Position numbers and translations under genes: made by a program
The notes under the pieces: generated by a model
Seen by the model: the letters and a program-made list of their open reading frames with translations, nothing else
Database searches by the model: none
What the model was told of the DNA's origin: nothing
Shown here: positions 1-10,847 of the stretch, in pieces
Layout of the letters: each line of letters opens with the position of its first letter
Numbering within the stretch: position 1 is the stretch's first letter
Source: Paraburkholderia eburnea
GTDB taxonomy: Bacteria > Pseudomonadota > Gammaproteobacteria > Burkholderiales > Burkholderiaceae
NCBI RefSeq assembly: GCF_002917095.1
Contig: NZ_PQGA01000003.1
Coordinates: 62,001 to 126,000 of the forward strand
Length of the DNA stretch: 64,000 nucleotides
Direction: 5' to 3'

Positions 1-2490
1 CTGAGCATTCATGACGTAGGCGCGGGCGGTCTGTCGAACGCCTTCCCGGAACTCGTCGACGGCGCCGACAAGGGCGCGCGCTTCGAGCTGCGCAAGGTTC
101 AGCTCGAAGAATCGGGTCTTTCGCCGCGCGAAATCTGGTCGAACGAATCGCAGGAGCGCTACGTTCTGGCGATCGCACCGGCTGACCTGCCCGCATTCGA
201 AGCGATCTGCGCGCGCGAGCGCTGCCCGTTCGCAGTCGTGGGCGTCGCCACCGAAGAGCGCGAACTCAAGCTGATCGACACCGACGAGAAGGCGCTCGCC
301 GCCAACGGTGGCCACCAGCCCGTCGACATGCCGATGGACATCCTGCTCGGCAAGCCGCCGCGCATGCACCGCACGGTCGAGCACGCGAGCACGCCGCTCG
401 TGCCGGTCGATGTGACGGGCATCGCGCTCGACGAAGTCGCGAAGAGCGTGCTGCGTCACCCGACGGTCGGCAGCAAGTCCTTCCTCATCACCATCGGCGA
501 CCGCTCGGTGGGCGGCATGAACGTGCGCGACCAGATGGTCGGCCCGTGGCAGGTGCCGGTCGCCGATTGCGCGATCACCGCACTCGACTACGCCGGCTTC
601 AAGGGCGAAGCAATGACGATGGCCGAGCGCACGCCGCTCGCCGTCATCAACGCGCCCGCATCGGGCCGCATGGCCGTGGGCGAGGCGATCACCAACATCG
701 CGAGCGCCCCCATCGCTTCGCTCGACAAGCTCAAGCTTTCCGCGAACTGGATGGCCGCGTGCGGCGCGCCGGGCGAAGACGCCGCGCTCTACGACACGGT
801 GAAGGCGATCGGCATGGAACTGTGCCCGGCGCTGGGCATCGGCATTCCGGTGGGCAAGGATTCGCTCTCGATGCGCACGAAGTGGAACGAAGAGGGCGTC
901 GCCAAGGAAGTGGTCGCGCCGGTTTCGCTCATCATTTCCGCGTTCGCGCCGGTCGAGGACGTGCGCCGTCACCTCACGCCGCAACTGCGCCGCATCGACG
1001 AAGCGGGCGAATCGGTGCTGATTTCGATCGACCTCGGCCGTGGCAAGAACCGCATGGGCGGCTCGATCTTCGCGCAGGTCACGCAGCAGGTCGGCGACGA
1101 CGCGCCCGACGTCGATAGCGCCGAAGACCTCAAGCAGTTCTTCAACGCGATCCAGAAGCTCAACGCCAACGAGCAGGTGCTGGCGTACCACGACCGCTCG
1201 GACGGCGGCCTGTGGGCGACGGTCTGCGAAATGGCCTTCGCGGGCCACACCGGCGTGTCGCTGAACGTGGACATGCTCACGCTCGACGGCGAGCACGGCA
1301 CGGACTTCGGCGACGCCAAGGACTGGGCGAAGCAGACCAGCGGCCGCCGCGACGACCGTACGCTGCGCGCGCTGTTCTCGGAGGAACTGGGCGCCGTGAT
1401 CCAGGTGCCCGCAACGCAGCGCGACGCCGTGATGGCCGTGCTGCGCGAGCACAACCTGTCGGTCTGCTCGAACGTGATCGGCACGCTCAACAACCGCGAC
1501 TCGATCGAAATCTACCGCGACGCCAAGCGCATCTATGAAGCGCCGCGCGCCGAACTGCAGCGCGTGTGGAGCGAAGTGAGCTGGCGTATCGCGCGTCTGC
1601 GCGACAACCCCGCCTGCGCCGACGCCGAATACGACGCGCTGCTCGACGCCTCCGATCCGGGCATGCAGCCGCAGCTCACGTTCGACGCGGCCGAGGACAT
1701 CGCCGCGCCGTTCATCGGCCGTGGCGCCCGTCCGCGCGTGGCGATCCTGCGCGAGCAGGGCGTGAACTCGCACCTCGAAACCGCGTATGCGTTCGACCGC
1801 GCCGGCTTCGACGCGCACGACGTGCACATGAGCGACCTGCTGGAAGGCCGCGCCACGCTCGCCGATTTCGCGGGCGCGGTGGCCTGCGGTGGCTTCTCGT
1901 ACGGCGACGTGCTGGGCGCGGGCGAAGGCTGGGCCAAGACGATCCGCTTCAACGCAAAGCTCGCGGACATGTTCGCGGCGTTCTTCGCGCGTCAGGACAC
2001 CTTTGCGCTCGGTATCTGCAATGGCTGCCAGATGCTGTCGAGCCTCGCCTCGATGATCCCGGGCGCCGAAGCCTGGCCGAAGTTCACGCGCAACAAGTCG
2101 GAGCAGTTCGAAGCGCGCTTCTCGCTCGCCGAGGTGCAAAGCTCGCCGTCGATCTTCTTTGCCGGCATGGAAGGCTCGCGCATTCCGGTCGCGGTCGCGC
2201 ACGGCGAAGGTTTCGCGGACTTCTCGCAGCAGGGCGACATTTCGAAGGTGGCGGTGGCGATGCGCTATGTCGATCACCGTGGCCAGGCGACCGAAGGCTA
2301 TCCGTTCAACCCGAACGGCTCGCCGCAAGGCATCACCTCCGTGACCACCGCCGACGGCCGCTTCACCGTGCTGATGCCGCACATGGAGCGTGTGCACCGC
2401 ACCGTGACGATGAGCTGGCACCCCGAAGGCTGGGGCGAAGCAAGCCCGTGGCTGCGCGCGTTCCAGAACGCACGCAAGTGGGTGGGTTAA
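1..2490 (+). CDS. purL: Phosphoribosylformylglycinamidine synthase (FGAM synthetase), 3' part
   Basis: This enzyme makes FGAM from FGAR, glutamine and ATP in step four of purine synthesis, in the cytoplasm. The reading frame is open from base 1, so the 5' end lies outside the window; 829 residues of the roughly 1,300-residue single-chain form are present. The second half of the synthetase domain is visible early ([13 protein letters not shown], then GKDSLSM near residue 287). The C-terminal glutaminase domain carries the nucleophile in GICNGCQM near residue 671, HGEGF near 735, and the His-Glu pair in SWHPEGWG near the end. It is the last gene before two terminators and a convergent minus-strand group. 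Identification is secure. Confidence 0.97.
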   Translation: MSIHDVGAGGLSNAFPELVDGADKGARFELRKVQLEESGLSPREIWSNESQERYVLAIAPADLPAFEAICARERCPFAVVGVATEERELKLIDTDEKALAANGGHQPVDMPMDILLGKPPRMHRTVEHASTPLVPVDVTGIALDEVAKSVLRHPTVGSKSFLITIGDRSVGGMNVRDQMVGPWQVPVADCAITALDYAGFKGEAMTMAERTPLAVINAPASGRMAVGEAITNIASAPIASLDKLKLSANWMAACGAPGEDAALYDTVKAIGMELCPALGIGIPVGKDSLSMRTKWNEEGVAKEVVAPVSLIISAFAPVEDVRRHLTPQLRRIDEAGESVLISIDLGRGKNRMGGSIFAQVTQQVGDDAPDVDSAEDLKQFFNAIQKLNANEQVLAYHDRSDGGLWATVCEMAFAGHTGVSLNVDMLTLDGEHGTDFGDAKDWAKQTSGRRDDRTLRALFSEELGAVIQVPATQRDAVMAVLREHNLSVCSNVIGTLNNRDSIEIYRDAKRIYEAPRAELQRVWSEVSWRIARLRDNPACADAEYDALLDASDPGMQPQLTFDAAEDIAAPFIGRGARPRVAILREQGVNSHLETAYAFDRAGFDAHDVHMSDLLEGRATLADFAGAVACGGFSYGDVLGAGEGWAKTIRFNAKLADMFAAFFARQDTFALGICNGCQMLSSLASMIPGAEAWPKFTRNKSEQFEARFSLAEVQSSPSIFFAGMEGSRIPVAVAHGEGFADFSQQGDISKVAVAMRYVDHRGQATEGYPFNPNGSPQGITSVTTADGRFTVLMPHMERVHRTVTMSWHPEGWGEASPWLRAFQNARKWVG

Positions 2491-2550
2491 GGCCTTGGGT
2501 CGCTTAGCCGCCTGATGGCGGCTTGATGGCGGCTTCCCGCCGCACCCCGG

Positions 2551-2596
2551 AAAAACCCCGGTCATGCCCGCTACGGCGGCTGTGACCGGGGTTTTT
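2551..2596. terminator. Bidirectional rho-independent terminator after purL
   Basis: A perfect 14-bp inverted repeat (2551-2564 and 2583-2596) has an A-tract on one side and a T-tract on the other, so it can work on both strands. It lies 61 bases past the purL stop. Confidence 0.85.
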
Positions 2597-2651
2597 CTTT
2601 TCCGTGCGGCGTATAAGCCGACCTGCTACGCGTCGAAGCCGCGCGGAAAGC

Positions 2652-2687
2652 AAAAAAACCCGCGCCTGTACAGGTCGCGGGGTTTTT
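2652..2687. terminator. Second terminator, at the end of the parvulin gene
   Basis: A GC-rich stem near 2659-2665 and 2676-2682 is flanked by seven A residues on the left and six T residues on the right. It sits 26 bases from the stop of the minus-strand parvulin gene. With the previous hairpin it isolates purL from the convergent group. Confidence 0.75.
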
Positions 2688-2712
2688 TGCACGGTGAAAC
2701 CGCAGTGCGGCT

Positions 2713-3495
2713 TTACTGGATCTTCGCTTGCGCGCGCAATTGCTTTTCGAACGCGAGCAGCTTTTCCTGCTGAAGCTGCTGGACGATCTGCGGGCGCACC
2801 TGTTCGAGCGGCGGCGGGGCGATCGCGCGGATGTCGTCGACGCGGATGATGTGCCAGCCGAACTGCGTGTGCACCGGCGTATCGGTGATCTGGCCTTTCT
2901 GCAGCGACGTCGCGGCAGCGGCGAATTCCGGCACGTAAGCCTTCGGGTCCGACCAGTCGAGGTCGCCGCCGTTCTTCGCCGAACCCGGGTCCTTCGAGTA
3001 CTGCTTCGCGAGGTCTTCGAAGCTTGCGCCGGCCTTGATCTTCGCGATCAGGTCCTTGGCCTGCTGCTCGTCGGCGACGAGGATGTGGTGCAGGTGATAT
3101 TCCTTGCCGCCGCCCGCGCCCTGCGTAACCTTGTCGTACATCGCCTTGACTTCGGCGTCGCTCGGCTGGTTGTTCTTGAGGAAGTCCTCGATCCACGCGT
3201 GCAGGATGACCTGCTGCTGCGCCATCGCCAGTTGTGCCTTCACGTCCGGACGATTCGGAATGCCCAGGCGCGCCGCTTCCTGCATCAGCACTTCGCGGTT
3301 GATCAGTTCCTCACGCACGGCCTTTTGCAGGTCCGGCGTGTCTTGCTGGCCCTGGGCCACGACCTGGGCGACGAGCGCGTTGGCGCGCGACGTCGGGATC
3401 GGCGTGCCGTTCACGACGGCGACATTCTGCGCAAAGGCGGGAGCCGCCGCGCACGCAGCCAGCAACACCCAGAGACGGGTTTTCTTCAAGGTCAT
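2713..3495 (-). CDS. Exported peptidyl-prolyl cis-trans isomerase, parvulin/PpiC type
   Basis: This is a predicted periplasmic foldase that isomerises prolyl bonds in exported proteins. The protein has 260 residues. It starts with a Sec signal peptide (MTLKKTR, a hydrophobic core and cleavage near AFAQ, residue 23). A SurA-like N-terminal segment follows at about residues 24-125 (NVAVVNGTPI), then one rotamase domain at about 130-225 with the typical HLHHILV strand and FGWHIIRVDD. The C-terminus is a charged helix. I chose the ATG at 3495 because the signal peptide begins there, although the frame is open further upstream. It lies 43 bases downstream of bolA on the same strand and may be co-transcribed with it. 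Confidence 0.93.
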   Translation of the reverse strand: MTLKKTRLWVLLAACAAAPAFAQNVAVVNGTPIPTSRANALVAQVVAQGQQDTPDLQKAVREELINREVLMQEAARLGIPNRPDVKAQLAMAQQQVILHAWIEDFLKNNQPSDAEVKAMYDKVTQGAGGGKEYHLHHILVADEQQAKDLIAKIKAGASFEDLAKQYSKDPGSAKNGGDLDWSDPKAYVPEFAAAATSLQKGQITDTPVHTQFGWHIIRVDDIRAIAPPPLEQVRPQIVQQLQQEKLLAFEKQLRAQAKIQ

Positions 3496-3538
3496 CGAAA
3501 AATCCTGATAGGGCGAATCAAAGGACAAATAAGGCAAA

Positions 3539-3862
3539 TCAAAGCGGGGCTTGACGGGGCAGCGCTGCGGCTTCTTCGGGCGTGAGCGCCGTGATCGCAA
3601 GGGCGTGAATGCCGCGCTGCATGGCCTCGGCCAGCGCATCATACACCAAGCGATGCCTTGCCACGCGGGCTTTCCCCATGAATGCGGCCGCAACGATCGT
3701 GACATGAAAATGACCGCCCGCGGACGCGCCGGCGTGGCCCGCGTGCAGCGCGCTGTCGTCGCGCACGACGATCGATTCGACCGGCGCGAGCGCCTCGGTC
3801 AGGCGCGTTTCGATCAGCGCGAGGCGCTCGGCGGGGCTGGCGTTGAGGAACACGTCGCTCAT
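3539..3862 (-). CDS. bolA: BolA family protein
   Basis: BolA proteins work with monothiol glutaredoxins in iron-sulfur trafficking and act in stress morphology. This 107-residue protein has the BolA fold: an N-terminal helix ([12 protein letters not shown]), the central loop with [11 protein letters not shown], and the RHRLVYDAL helix that ends in [12 protein letters not shown]. The start ATG at 3862 overlaps the stop of yciB by four bases (ATGA), so the two are probably translationally coupled. That overlap decides the start over a longer upstream frame. The yciB-bolA-parvulin order is common in Burkholderiales. Confidence 0.93.
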   Translation of the reverse strand: MSDVFLNASPAERLALIETRLTEALAPVESIVVRDDSALHAGHAGASAGGHFHVTIVAAAFMGKARVARHRLVYDALAEAMQRGIHALAITALTPEEAAALPRQAPL

Positions 3863-4392
3863 TCTTCTTCCTTCATGTGACGCGACAGCCAGAGGCTCTG
3901 GCCGACGATGAACACGACGAGGATGCCGGTCGCGCCAAAGAGCTTGAAGTCGACCCACGCGTCCGTGGAAAAATGGAAGGCAACGAACAGATTAAGCATG
4001 CCGAGCAGCGCGAAGAAGATCGACCAGACGAAGTTCAACTGTGTCCAGACGCGGTGCGGCAGGGCGATCTGCTTGCCCATCATCGCTTCGATGAGGTTCT
4101 TGCCGAACGCCACCTGCGAGACCAGCAGCACGACCGAGAAGGCCCAGTAGAGCACGGTGGGCTTCCACTTGATGAAGGTTTCGTCGTGCAGGATCAGCGT
4201 GGCGCCGCCGAATACGACGACGATGCCCAGCGACAGCCACAGCATCGGATCGACCTTGCGGTGCCGGAACGCCACCCAGGCGATCTGCACGAGCGTGGCG
4301 ACGATGGCCACGGTCGTGGCCGTGTAGATGCCCCATATCTTGAAGGCGACGAAGAACAGGATGATCGGGAACAGATCAAACAGAAATTTCAT
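3859..4392 (-). CDS. yciB: Inner membrane protein YciB (septation protein A family)
   Basis: YciB/IspA is an inner membrane protein linked to cell envelope synthesis and septation; its exact activity is unclear. The protein has 177 residues, the usual family length. It begins [17 protein letters not shown], a first membrane segment, and at least four more hydrophobic segments follow. The family signature [16 protein letters not shown] is near residues 97-112, and [10 protein letters not shown] follows shortly after. The stop overlaps the start of bolA by four bases. Confidence 0.94.
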   Translation of the reverse strand: MKFLFDLFPIILFFVAFKIWGIYTATTVAIVATLVQIAWVAFRHRKVDPMLWLSLGIVVVFGGATLILHDETFIKWKPTVLYWAFSVVLLVSQVAFGKNLIEAMMGKQIALPHRVWTQLNFVWSIFFALLGMLNLFVAFHFSTDAWVDFKLFGATGILVVFIVGQSLWLSRHMKEEE

Positions 4393-4483
4393 TATCGGCC
4401 TGGAGTCCGCAAAAAGAGCCGCAAAAAGGGGCGCGACATCGGGAAAACACGCGCCCCGCATGGAGGGCGCGTGCCTGCCCGCG

Positions 4484-4903
4484 TCACTTGGGCTCGAATT
4501 GTAACGCAGCCGAATTGATGCAATATCGAAGGCCCGTCGGAGCCGGACCGTCTTCGAATACGTGGCCCAGATGCGCGCCGCAGTTCTTGCAGCGCACTTC
4601 GATGCGCAACATGCCGTGCGTGCGGTCCGTGCGCTCCTCGATCACCTCGCCGTCGATCGGGCGGAAGTAGCTCGGCCAGCCGCAGCCGGCGTCGAATTTC
4701 GTGTCCGATTCGAACAGCGGCGTGCCGCAGCAGACGCAGTCGTAAATGCCGCGTTCGTTGTGGTCCCAGTACTTGCCGGTGAATGGGCGCTCGGTGGCCG
4801 CGTGACGCGTGACCTGGTATTGCGTCGGATCGAGCTTCGCGCGCCATTCGGCGTCGCTCTTGTGGCCGGGGTAGGCGTCGGAGTTATGGTCGTCCTGGCT
4901 CAT
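4484..4903 (-). CDS. msrB: Peptide-methionine (R)-S-oxide reductase
   Basis: MsrB reduces the R form of methionine sulfoxide in oxidised proteins. The 139-residue length fits a single-domain cytoplasmic MsrB. Two CxxC zinc-binding pairs are visible (CVCCGTPLF and [12 protein letters not shown]), and the catalytic cysteine lies in RYCINSAAL near the C-terminus. An AGGA sequence sits eight bases before the ATG. The gene lies between yciB and selO on the same strand; pairing it with selO makes sense because both act in oxidative stress. Confidence 0.96.
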   Translation of the reverse strand: MSQDDHNSDAYPGHKSDAEWRAKLDPTQYQVTRHAATERPFTGKYWDHNERGIYDCVCCGTPLFESDTKFDAGCGWPSYFRPIDGEVIEERTDRTHGMLRIEVRCKNCGAHLGHVFEDGPAPTGLRYCINSAALQFEPK

Positions 4904-4970
4904 GTCGGGGTTCCTGTGGGTTGCTGTCAGGGGAAGATTGCGTAGATGGGGGCGCGCTCACGAAGCGCAA

Positions 4971-6581
4971 CTAGGACGAACAGCTGACTTCCAGCGAGCT
5001 TGCCCACTCGGGCGGCAGCGCCGCGTAGGCTGCGTTTTCCGGCTGCTCGTCGAAGGGGCGCCTGAGCACGCTGGCGAGCCGTTCGACTTCGCTGAAATCC
5101 TTTTGCGCCGCGCGCTCGATCGCTGTCTGGGCCAGGTGGTTGCGCAGCACGAACTTCGGATTCACGCGGTTCATCGCGCTGGCGCGCGCCGCGTCGTCGC
5201 GCGTTTCGTGGGCGAGGCGCGCGCGGTAGTCGGCGGCCCAGGCGTCGAAGGCCGGGCGGTCGAGGAACAGGTCGCGCACGGTCGTGTCGCCTTGCGCGTC
5301 CAGCTTCGTGACGCGGGCCAGATTGCGGAACGTCAGCGTGAAGTCGGCGCGGTTGGCGTTCATGATTTCGAACAGACGGTTCGCGAGCTGATCGTCGCCG
5401 TCGCGCGCGTGCTCAAGCCCGAGCTTCGCACGCATACGGGCTTCGAGCGCGGGCGCGAAATGCGACTTGAAGCGCTCCAGCACGCCTTGCGCGTCGGCCA
5501 CGCAGCGCTCGCCGCGCGCTTTCTCGTCGGCGATATCGTAGTGCGCGCCAAACAGCGGCAACAGCGCCTGCGCAAGACAAAAGAGATTCCAGTAGCCGAT
5601 CTGCGGCTGCATGCGGTAAGCGTAGCGGCCCTGCGAATCCGAATGATTGCAGATGTGGTTCGCGTCGAAGCCGTCGATGAAGCCGAACGGGCCGTAGTCG
5701 ATCGTGAGGCCCAGGATCGACATGTTGTCGGTGTTCATTACGCCGTGGCAGAAGCCCACGGCCTGCCAGTCGACCATCAGCGCCGCCGTGCTGCGCACCG
5801 CTTCGTCGAGCAGCGCGAGGTACGGGTCGTCGGCTTCACGCAGATGCGGATAGAAGCGGCCGATCACGTGATCGGCGAGCTGGCGCAGCGCCTCGACGTT
5901 GTCGTTCGAATAGAAGTGCTCGAAGTGGCCGAAGCGCACGAAACTCGGCGACACGCGCGTGACGACCGCCGCCGTTTCCAGTTCCTCGCGGCGCACCGGC
6001 TGGTCGGAGCCGGTCACGGCGAGCGCGCGCGTCGTCGGGATGCCGAGGTGATGCATCGCCTCCGAGCAAAGGAATTCGCGGATCGACGAGCGCAGCACCG
6101 CGCGGCCATCGCCCATGCGCGAATAGGGCGTGCGGCCCGCGCCCTTGAGCTGCACCTCGAAGCGCCGGCCGCCATGCTCGACCTCGCCGAGCATCAGCGC
6201 GCGGCCGTCGCCGAGCTGTCCGGCCCACACGCCGAACTGATGCCCCGAATACACCGTCGCGTAGGACATTGCCGATGGCGAGCGCTCGCGCGTGAAGTTG
6301 CCGCTGAAGAGCGCCGCGAACGCCGGATCGCGCACGGCAGCAGCGTCGAGGCCGAGCAGCGCCGCCGTTTCAGGCGAATAACCGACCACATAAGGCGCGG
6401 GCAGCGGCGCGCCCGGCAGCCGCGTGTAAAAGGTCGCGCCGAGCGCGGCAAAGCTGTCGTCGCGCGGCGCGGTGAGCGCGCGCTCGAAGTCGGCGAGCGG
6501 GCCGCTGGCCGGCAGGTTCATGGCGGTCTGGGTCACTTGGGAGTCGCTGGGAGAGGAATTCGGGCCTGGTGAAAACGACAT
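4971..6581 (-). CDS. selO: Protein adenylyltransferase SelO (YdiU, UPF0061)
   Basis: SelO is a pseudokinase-fold enzyme that transfers AMP to Ser, Thr or Tyr of target proteins, including redox proteins. The product is 536 residues. The nucleotide-binding region includes GQLGDGRA and the Lys-containing [12 protein letters not shown]; the catalytic loop [10 protein letters not shown] is near residue 277 and the metal-binding DYGPFGF near 295. The protein ends in Cys-Ser-Ser, which places a cysteine where eukaryotic SelO has selenocysteine. I chose the start at 6581; an in-frame ATG at 6521 (MNLPASGP) is also possible. It is divergent from the acyl-CoA synthetase, with 173 bases between them. 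Confidence 0.94.
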   Translation of the reverse strand: MSFSPGPNSSPSDSQVTQTAMNLPASGPLADFERALTAPRDDSFAALGATFYTRLPGAPLPAPYVVGYSPETAALLGLDAAAVRDPAFAALFSGNFTRERSPSAMSYATVYSGHQFGVWAGQLGDGRALMLGEVEHGGRRFEVQLKGAGRTPYSRMGDGRAVLRSSIREFLCSEAMHHLGIPTTRALAVTGSDQPVRREELETAAVVTRVSPSFVRFGHFEHFYSNDNVEALRQLADHVIGRFYPHLREADDPYLALLDEAVRSTAALMVDWQAVGFCHGVMNTDNMSILGLTIDYGPFGFIDGFDANHICNHSDSQGRYAYRMQPQIGYWNLFCLAQALLPLFGAHYDIADEKARGERCVADAQGVLERFKSHFAPALEARMRAKLGLEHARDGDDQLANRLFEIMNANRADFTLTFRNLARVTKLDAQGDTTVRDLFLDRPAFDAWAADYRARLAHETRDDAARASAMNRVNPKFVLRNHLAQTAIERAAQKDFSEVERLASVLRRPFDEQPENAAYAALPPEWASSLEVSCSS

Positions 6582-6754
6582 GTTGAGCGCCTGTTGAATA
6601 GCCGATATTGTAAGTCCGCGCCCGCTGGCGTGCAGGACGCCGCCGCGGGTCATGTCAGACAGCCTGGAACCTGAGACCTCGCTGCACATAAGCTGTACAC
6701 AACACCAACGAGCTTTCCAGACATCCGAGATCCGAGTCGAGGAGACCGCCGACC

Positions 6755-8506
6755 ATGACCGCGCCGACCGCACCGTTGCTGGGCCAGATGATGGACGTGC
6801 CGCTGCTGGTGTCGTCGCTGATTGCGCATGCGGCGCGCCATCACGGCAGCGCCCAGATCGTCTCGCGGCGCATCGAGGGCGATATCCATCGCTACACGTA
6901 TCGCGAATGCGAGGCGCGCTCGAAGCAACTCGCGCAGGCGCTGATCGCGCTGGGCGTCGAGCCTGGCGAGCGCGTGGCGACGCTGGCCTGGAACGGCTAT
7001 CGGCACATGGAGGCGTATTTCGGCGTGACGGGATTCGGCGCGGTGTGCCACACCGTCAATCCGCGGCTCTTTCCCGAACAGATCGCCTGGATCGTCAATC
7101 ACGCCGACGATCGCTACGTCCTCTTCGATACGACCTTCGCCGCGCTGGTCGACGCGCTCGCGCCGCAATGTCCGCGGGTGCGCGGCTGGATCGCGCTGTG
7201 CGACGAAGCGCATCGGCCCGCCATGCGCACGCCGGTGCTCTGCTACGAAACCTTGCTTGCGGTGCAGGACGGCGTTTTCGACTGGCCGCTGCTCGACGAG
7301 CGCAGCGCCTCGAACCTCTGCTACACCTCCGGCACCACGGGCAACCCCAAGGGCGCGCTGTACACGCATCGCTCGTCGGTGCTGCATGCGTATGCGGCCT
7401 CCTTGCCCGATTCGATCGCTTTGTCCGCGCGCGACGCCTTGCTGCCCGTCGTGCCGATGTTCCACGTCAACGCCTGGGGCATTCCGCACGCCGCGCCGCT
7501 CAACGGCACCAAACTCGTGCTGCCGGGCAAGGATCTCGACGGCCAGTCGCTCTACGAGCTGATGGAAGCCGAAGGCGTGACCTGTTCCGCCGGCGTGCCG
7601 ACCGTATGGCTCGGCCTGCTCACCTATATGCGCGAGGCGGGCGTGAAGTTCTCGACGCTCAACCGCACGGTGATCGGCGGCTCGGCGTGTCCGCCCGCGA
7701 TGCTGCGCACCTATGAGGACGACTACGGCGTGCAGGTGATCCACGCGTGGGGCATGACGGAGATGTCGCCGCTTGGCACGCTCGCGAAGCTCAACTGGGA
7801 GCAGGCGCAAAGGCCGCTGGCAGAGCAGCGCGCACTGCTCGAAAAGCAGGGCCGCGTGATCTTTGGCGTGGATATGAAGATCGTCGGCGACGATGGGCGC
7901 GAACTGCCGTGGGATGGCGTGGCGTTCGGCGATCTGCACGTGCGCGGGCCGTGGGTCATCGACCGCTACTACCGCCAGGAGGCGGGCACCCCGCTGATCG
8001 ACGGCTGGTTTCCGACCGGCGACGTCGCCACCATCGATCCAGACGGCTTCCTGCACATCACCGACCGCAGCAAGGACGTGATCAAGTCGGGCGGCGAGTG
8101 GATCAGCTCGATCGACCTCGAAAACATCGCGGTCGCGCATCCGGCGATCGCGGAAGCCGCCTGCATCGCCTGCGCGCACCCGCGCTGGACCGAACGCCCG
8201 CTGATCGTCGCGGTGAAAAAGCCGGGCGCCCAGGTGAGCCGCGAGGAACTGCTCGCCTTCTTCGACGGCAAGGTCGTGAAGTGGTGGCTGCCCGACGATG
8301 TGGTGTTCGTCGACGAACTGCCGCACACGGCCACCGGCAAGCTGCAAAAACTCAAGCTGCGCGAGCGGTTTCGCGACCACGTCCTGCCGACGGCGCTCGC
8401 GGCGGCAGAGCAGTGCCCGATGGAGCCGCTCGATCTGCGCACGAACGATAGGGACGAGGGCGCAGGCGCTGCCGATCACGTCAAATCCGCCGCCTTGCGA
8501 GACTGA
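6755..8506 (+). CDS. Acyl-CoA synthetase (AMP-binding, medium/long-chain fatty acid CoA ligase type)
   Basis: This enzyme activates a carboxylic acid to its CoA thioester through an acyl-adenylate. The 583-residue protein has the AMP-binding P-loop [11 protein letters not shown] near residue 190, the A5/A7 motifs [12 protein letters not shown] and [16 protein letters not shown] near 416, and the catalytic lysine in [11 protein letters not shown] near 526. A 40-residue tail beyond that is variable and unlike known domains. It resembles the AlkK/DmdB branch of the family, so short, medium or methylthio acids are all possible substrates; the sequence does not settle which. GAGGAGA lies upstream of the ATG, at longer than usual spacing; an internal ATG at 6788 is an alternative start. 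Confidence 0.9.
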   Translation: MTAPTAPLLGQMMDVPLLVSSLIAHAARHHGSAQIVSRRIEGDIHRYTYRECEARSKQLAQALIALGVEPGERVATLAWNGYRHMEAYFGVTGFGAVCHTVNPRLFPEQIAWIVNHADDRYVLFDTTFAALVDALAPQCPRVRGWIALCDEAHRPAMRTPVLCYETLLAVQDGVFDWPLLDERSASNLCYTSGTTGNPKGALYTHRSSVLHAYAASLPDSIALSARDALLPVVPMFHVNAWGIPHAAPLNGTKLVLPGKDLDGQSLYELMEAEGVTCSAGVPTVWLGLLTYMREAGVKFSTLNRTVIGGSACPPAMLRTYEDDYGVQVIHAWGMTEMSPLGTLAKLNWEQAQRPLAEQRALLEKQGRVIFGVDMKIVGDDGRELPWDGVAFGDLHVRGPWVIDRYYRQEAGTPLIDGWFPTGDVATIDPDGFLHITDRSKDVIKSGGEWISSIDLENIAVAHPAIAEAACIACAHPRWTERPLIVAVKKPGAQVSREELLAFFDGKVVKWWLPDDVVFVDELPHTATGKLQKLKLRERFRDHVLPTALAAAEQCPMEPLDLRTNDRDEGAGAADHVKSAALRD

Positions 8507-8542
8507 ACCCGCGACTGAACGAGCTTGACCTCTTTTCTCCGG

Positions 8543-8568
8543 CGCAGCCTTCGGGCTGCGTTTTTTTT
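8543..8568 (+). terminator. Rho-independent terminator after the acyl-CoA synthetase gene
   Basis: A 7-bp GC stem (8543-8549 with 8554-8560) closed by a TTCG tetraloop is followed by eight T residues. It separates the synthetase gene from the downstream fadB-type gene, so the latter should have its own promoter in the 150 bases that follow. Confidence 0.9.
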
Positions 8569-8722
8569 GCCCTTTTTCGGTGCTTGGTACAAACCCTGGC
8601 GCCTCGCAGACCGAAAAAAATGGAACGAGCGTACTTTTTTCGGTATTCTGCCTGCTGACCGGGAATGTCGGACAATGAAGCCGGCGACGCACAACGCGGC
8701 CCGCAAGCATGGAGGCAGGCAA

Positions 8723-10819
8723 ATGGTAGTGGACAACGCGGCAGTGAACTACACGACTCGCGACGGCGTCGCCGTCATCACGCTCAACAATCCGCCCGTC
8801 AACGGCCTGGGTCTCTCGACCCGCACCGGCATCGTCGAGGGCCTCGCGCGCGCCAACAGCGATCCGGCGGTGACGGCCATCGTCATCACGGGCGCGGGCA
8901 AAGCCTTCTCGGGCGGCGCCGACATCACCGAATTCAACACGCCCAAAGCGACCCAGGAGCCCACGCTCCATACCGTCATCAAGGAAGTCGAAAAGAGCGC
9001 GAAACCCGTCGTGGCCGCGATCCACAGCGTCGCGATGGGCGGCGGACTGGAACTGGCGCTCGGCGCGCACTACCGTGTGGCCGCACCGGGCGCGCAGATC
9101 GCGCTGCCCGAGGTCAAGCTCGGCATCCTGCCGGGCGCGGGCGGCACGCAGCGTCTGCCGCGCGCAATCGGCCTCGAAGCCGCGCTCAACATGATCGTCA
9201 GCGGCGCGCCCGTGCTGTCGGAAAAGCTCGCGAAGTCGGGCCTCTTCGACGCGATGATCGAAGGCGATCTGCTTTCCGAGGCCGTCGCCTTCGCCCGCAA
9301 GGCCGCCGACAAACCCGGCCCGCATCCGCTCGTGCGCAACCGCAAGATCGAGCATCCGAACGCCGAAGGCTTCCTGCAGTTCTCGCGCAACACCGTGGGC
9401 GCGATGTCGAAGAACTATCCGGCGCCCGTGAAATGCGTCGATGCGATCGCCGCGGGCGTGAAGCAGGGTTTCGACAAGGGCCTGGCCTTCGAGCGCGAAT
9501 GCTTCATCGAACTCGTGCAGACGCCGGAATCGCACGCGCTGCGCCACGCGTTCTTCGGCGAGCGCGCCGCGAGCAAGATTCCCGATGTGCCGTCTTCCAC
9601 GCCCACGCGCGATATCCAGAAGGTCGCGGTGATCGGCGCGGGCACGATGGGCGGCGGCATCACGATGAACTTCCTGAACGCGGGCCTGCCGGTCACGCTG
9701 CTGGAAACGAAGCAGGAAGCGCTCGATCGCGGCATCGCGACGATCCGCAAGAACTACGAAGCGCAGGTCAAGAAGGGCAAGCTCACGCAGGAGAAGGCGG
9801 AAGCACGCATGGCGCTGATCAGCCCGACGCTGTCCTACGACGACCTCAAGCAGGCCGACCTCATCATCGAAGCCGTGTTCGAAGAACTCGGCGTGAAGGA
9901 GCAGGTGTTCAAGCGCCTCGATGAAGTGGCGAAGCAAGGCGCGATTCTCGCCTCGAACACCTCGACGCTCGATGTCGACAAGATCGCGGCCTTCACGAAG
10001 CGTCCGCAGGACGTGGTCGGTCTGCACTTCTTCAGCCCCGCCAACGTGATGAAGCTGCTCGAAGTCGTGCGCGGCAAGGACACGGCCAAGGACGTGCTCG
10101 CCACGGTCATGCAGGTCGCGAAGAAGATCCGCAAGACGGCGGTGGTGTCGGGCGTGTGCGACGGCTTCATCGGCAACCGCATGATCGAACAGTACGTGCG
10201 CCAGGGGCTCTACATACTCGAAGAAGGCGCGCTGCCCGCTCAGGTCGATCGCGCGGCCGAAAAATTCGGTTTCGCGATGGGTCCGTTCCGCATGGGCGAC
10301 CTCGCGGGCAACGACATCGGCTGGGCGATCCGCAAGCGCCGCTATCAGGAAAAGCCGGACCTCAAGTATTCGAAGATCGCCGATCGTCTGTGCGAAGCGG
10401 GCCGTTTCGGCCAGAAGACGGGCGCGGGCTGGTACGACTACAAGGCCGGCGAGCGCAACGCGCTGCCCTCGAAGCTCGTGGACGACATGATCGTCGCGTA
10501 TTCGAAGGAAGCCGGCGTCGAGCGCCGCAAGATCAGCGATGAGGAAATCGTCGAACGCCTGGTGTTCGCGCTCGTCAACGAAGGCGCGAAGATCCTCGAA
10601 GAAGGCATCGCGTCGAAGGCCTCGGACGTCGACATGGTCTATCTGACGGGCTACGGCTTCCCGCTGTGGCGCGGCGGCCCGATGCTCTACGCGGACACGG
10701 TCGGCCTCTACAACGTGGCGCGCTCGATCCGCCGTTACGCCGCGCAACCGAACGGCGACGCATGGGAGATCGCCGCCTCGCTGGCCGAGAAAGCCGAAAA
10801 AGGCGGCACGTTCAATTGA
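8723..10819 (+). CDS. Bifunctional enoyl-CoA hydratase / 3-hydroxyacyl-CoA dehydrogenase (FadB/FadJ type)
   Basis: This enzyme carries out the hydration and NAD-dependent dehydrogenation steps of beta-oxidation. The 698-residue protein has an N-terminal crotonase domain (residues 1 to about 190, with the oxyanion-hole region HSVAMGGGLELAL near 100). Next comes a Rossmann domain starting with VIGAGTMGGGITMNF near 305, then the dehydrogenase motif GLHFFSPANVMKLLEVV near 432 and a C-terminal pair of helical HCDH domains to the end. I set the start at 8723 because GGAGG lies seven bases before it; the frame is open further upstream but has no ribosome binding site there. The hydratase-first order and roughly 700-residue size match the monofunctional-complex or peroxisomal-like branch. 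Confidence 0.93.
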   Translation: MVVDNAAVNYTTRDGVAVITLNNPPVNGLGLSTRTGIVEGLARANSDPAVTAIVITGAGKAFSGGADITEFNTPKATQEPTLHTVIKEVEKSAKPVVAAIHSVAMGGGLELALGAHYRVAAPGAQIALPEVKLGILPGAGGTQRLPRAIGLEAALNMIVSGAPVLSEKLAKSGLFDAMIEGDLLSEAVAFARKAADKPGPHPLVRNRKIEHPNAEGFLQFSRNTVGAMSKNYPAPVKCVDAIAAGVKQGFDKGLAFERECFIELVQTPESHALRHAFFGERAASKIPDVPSSTPTRDIQKVAVIGAGTMGGGITMNFLNAGLPVTLLETKQEALDRGIATIRKNYEAQVKKGKLTQEKAEARMALISPTLSYDDLKQADLIIEAVFEELGVKEQVFKRLDEVAKQGAILASNTSTLDVDKIAAFTKRPQDVVGLHFFSPANVMKLLEVVRGKDTAKDVLATVMQVAKKIRKTAVVSGVCDGFIGNRMIEQYVRQGLYILEEGALPAQVDRAAEKFGFAMGPFRMGDLAGNDIGWAIRKRRYQEKPDLKYSKIADRLCEAGRFGQKTGAGWYDYKAGERNALPSKLVDDMIVAYSKEAGVERRKISDEEIVERLVFALVNEGAKILEEGIASKASDVDMVYLTGYGFPLWRGGPMLYADTVGLYNVARSIRRYAAQPNGDAWEIAASLAEKAEKGGTFN

Positions 10820-10847
10820 GTCACTGAGTTCATTCCGGACGGACATC

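Noticed and set aside
4902-6572. A long plus-strand frame opposite selO
   Set aside because: Antisense shadow of a well-supported gene; composition is Arg/Ala/His-rich and no known domain is visible.
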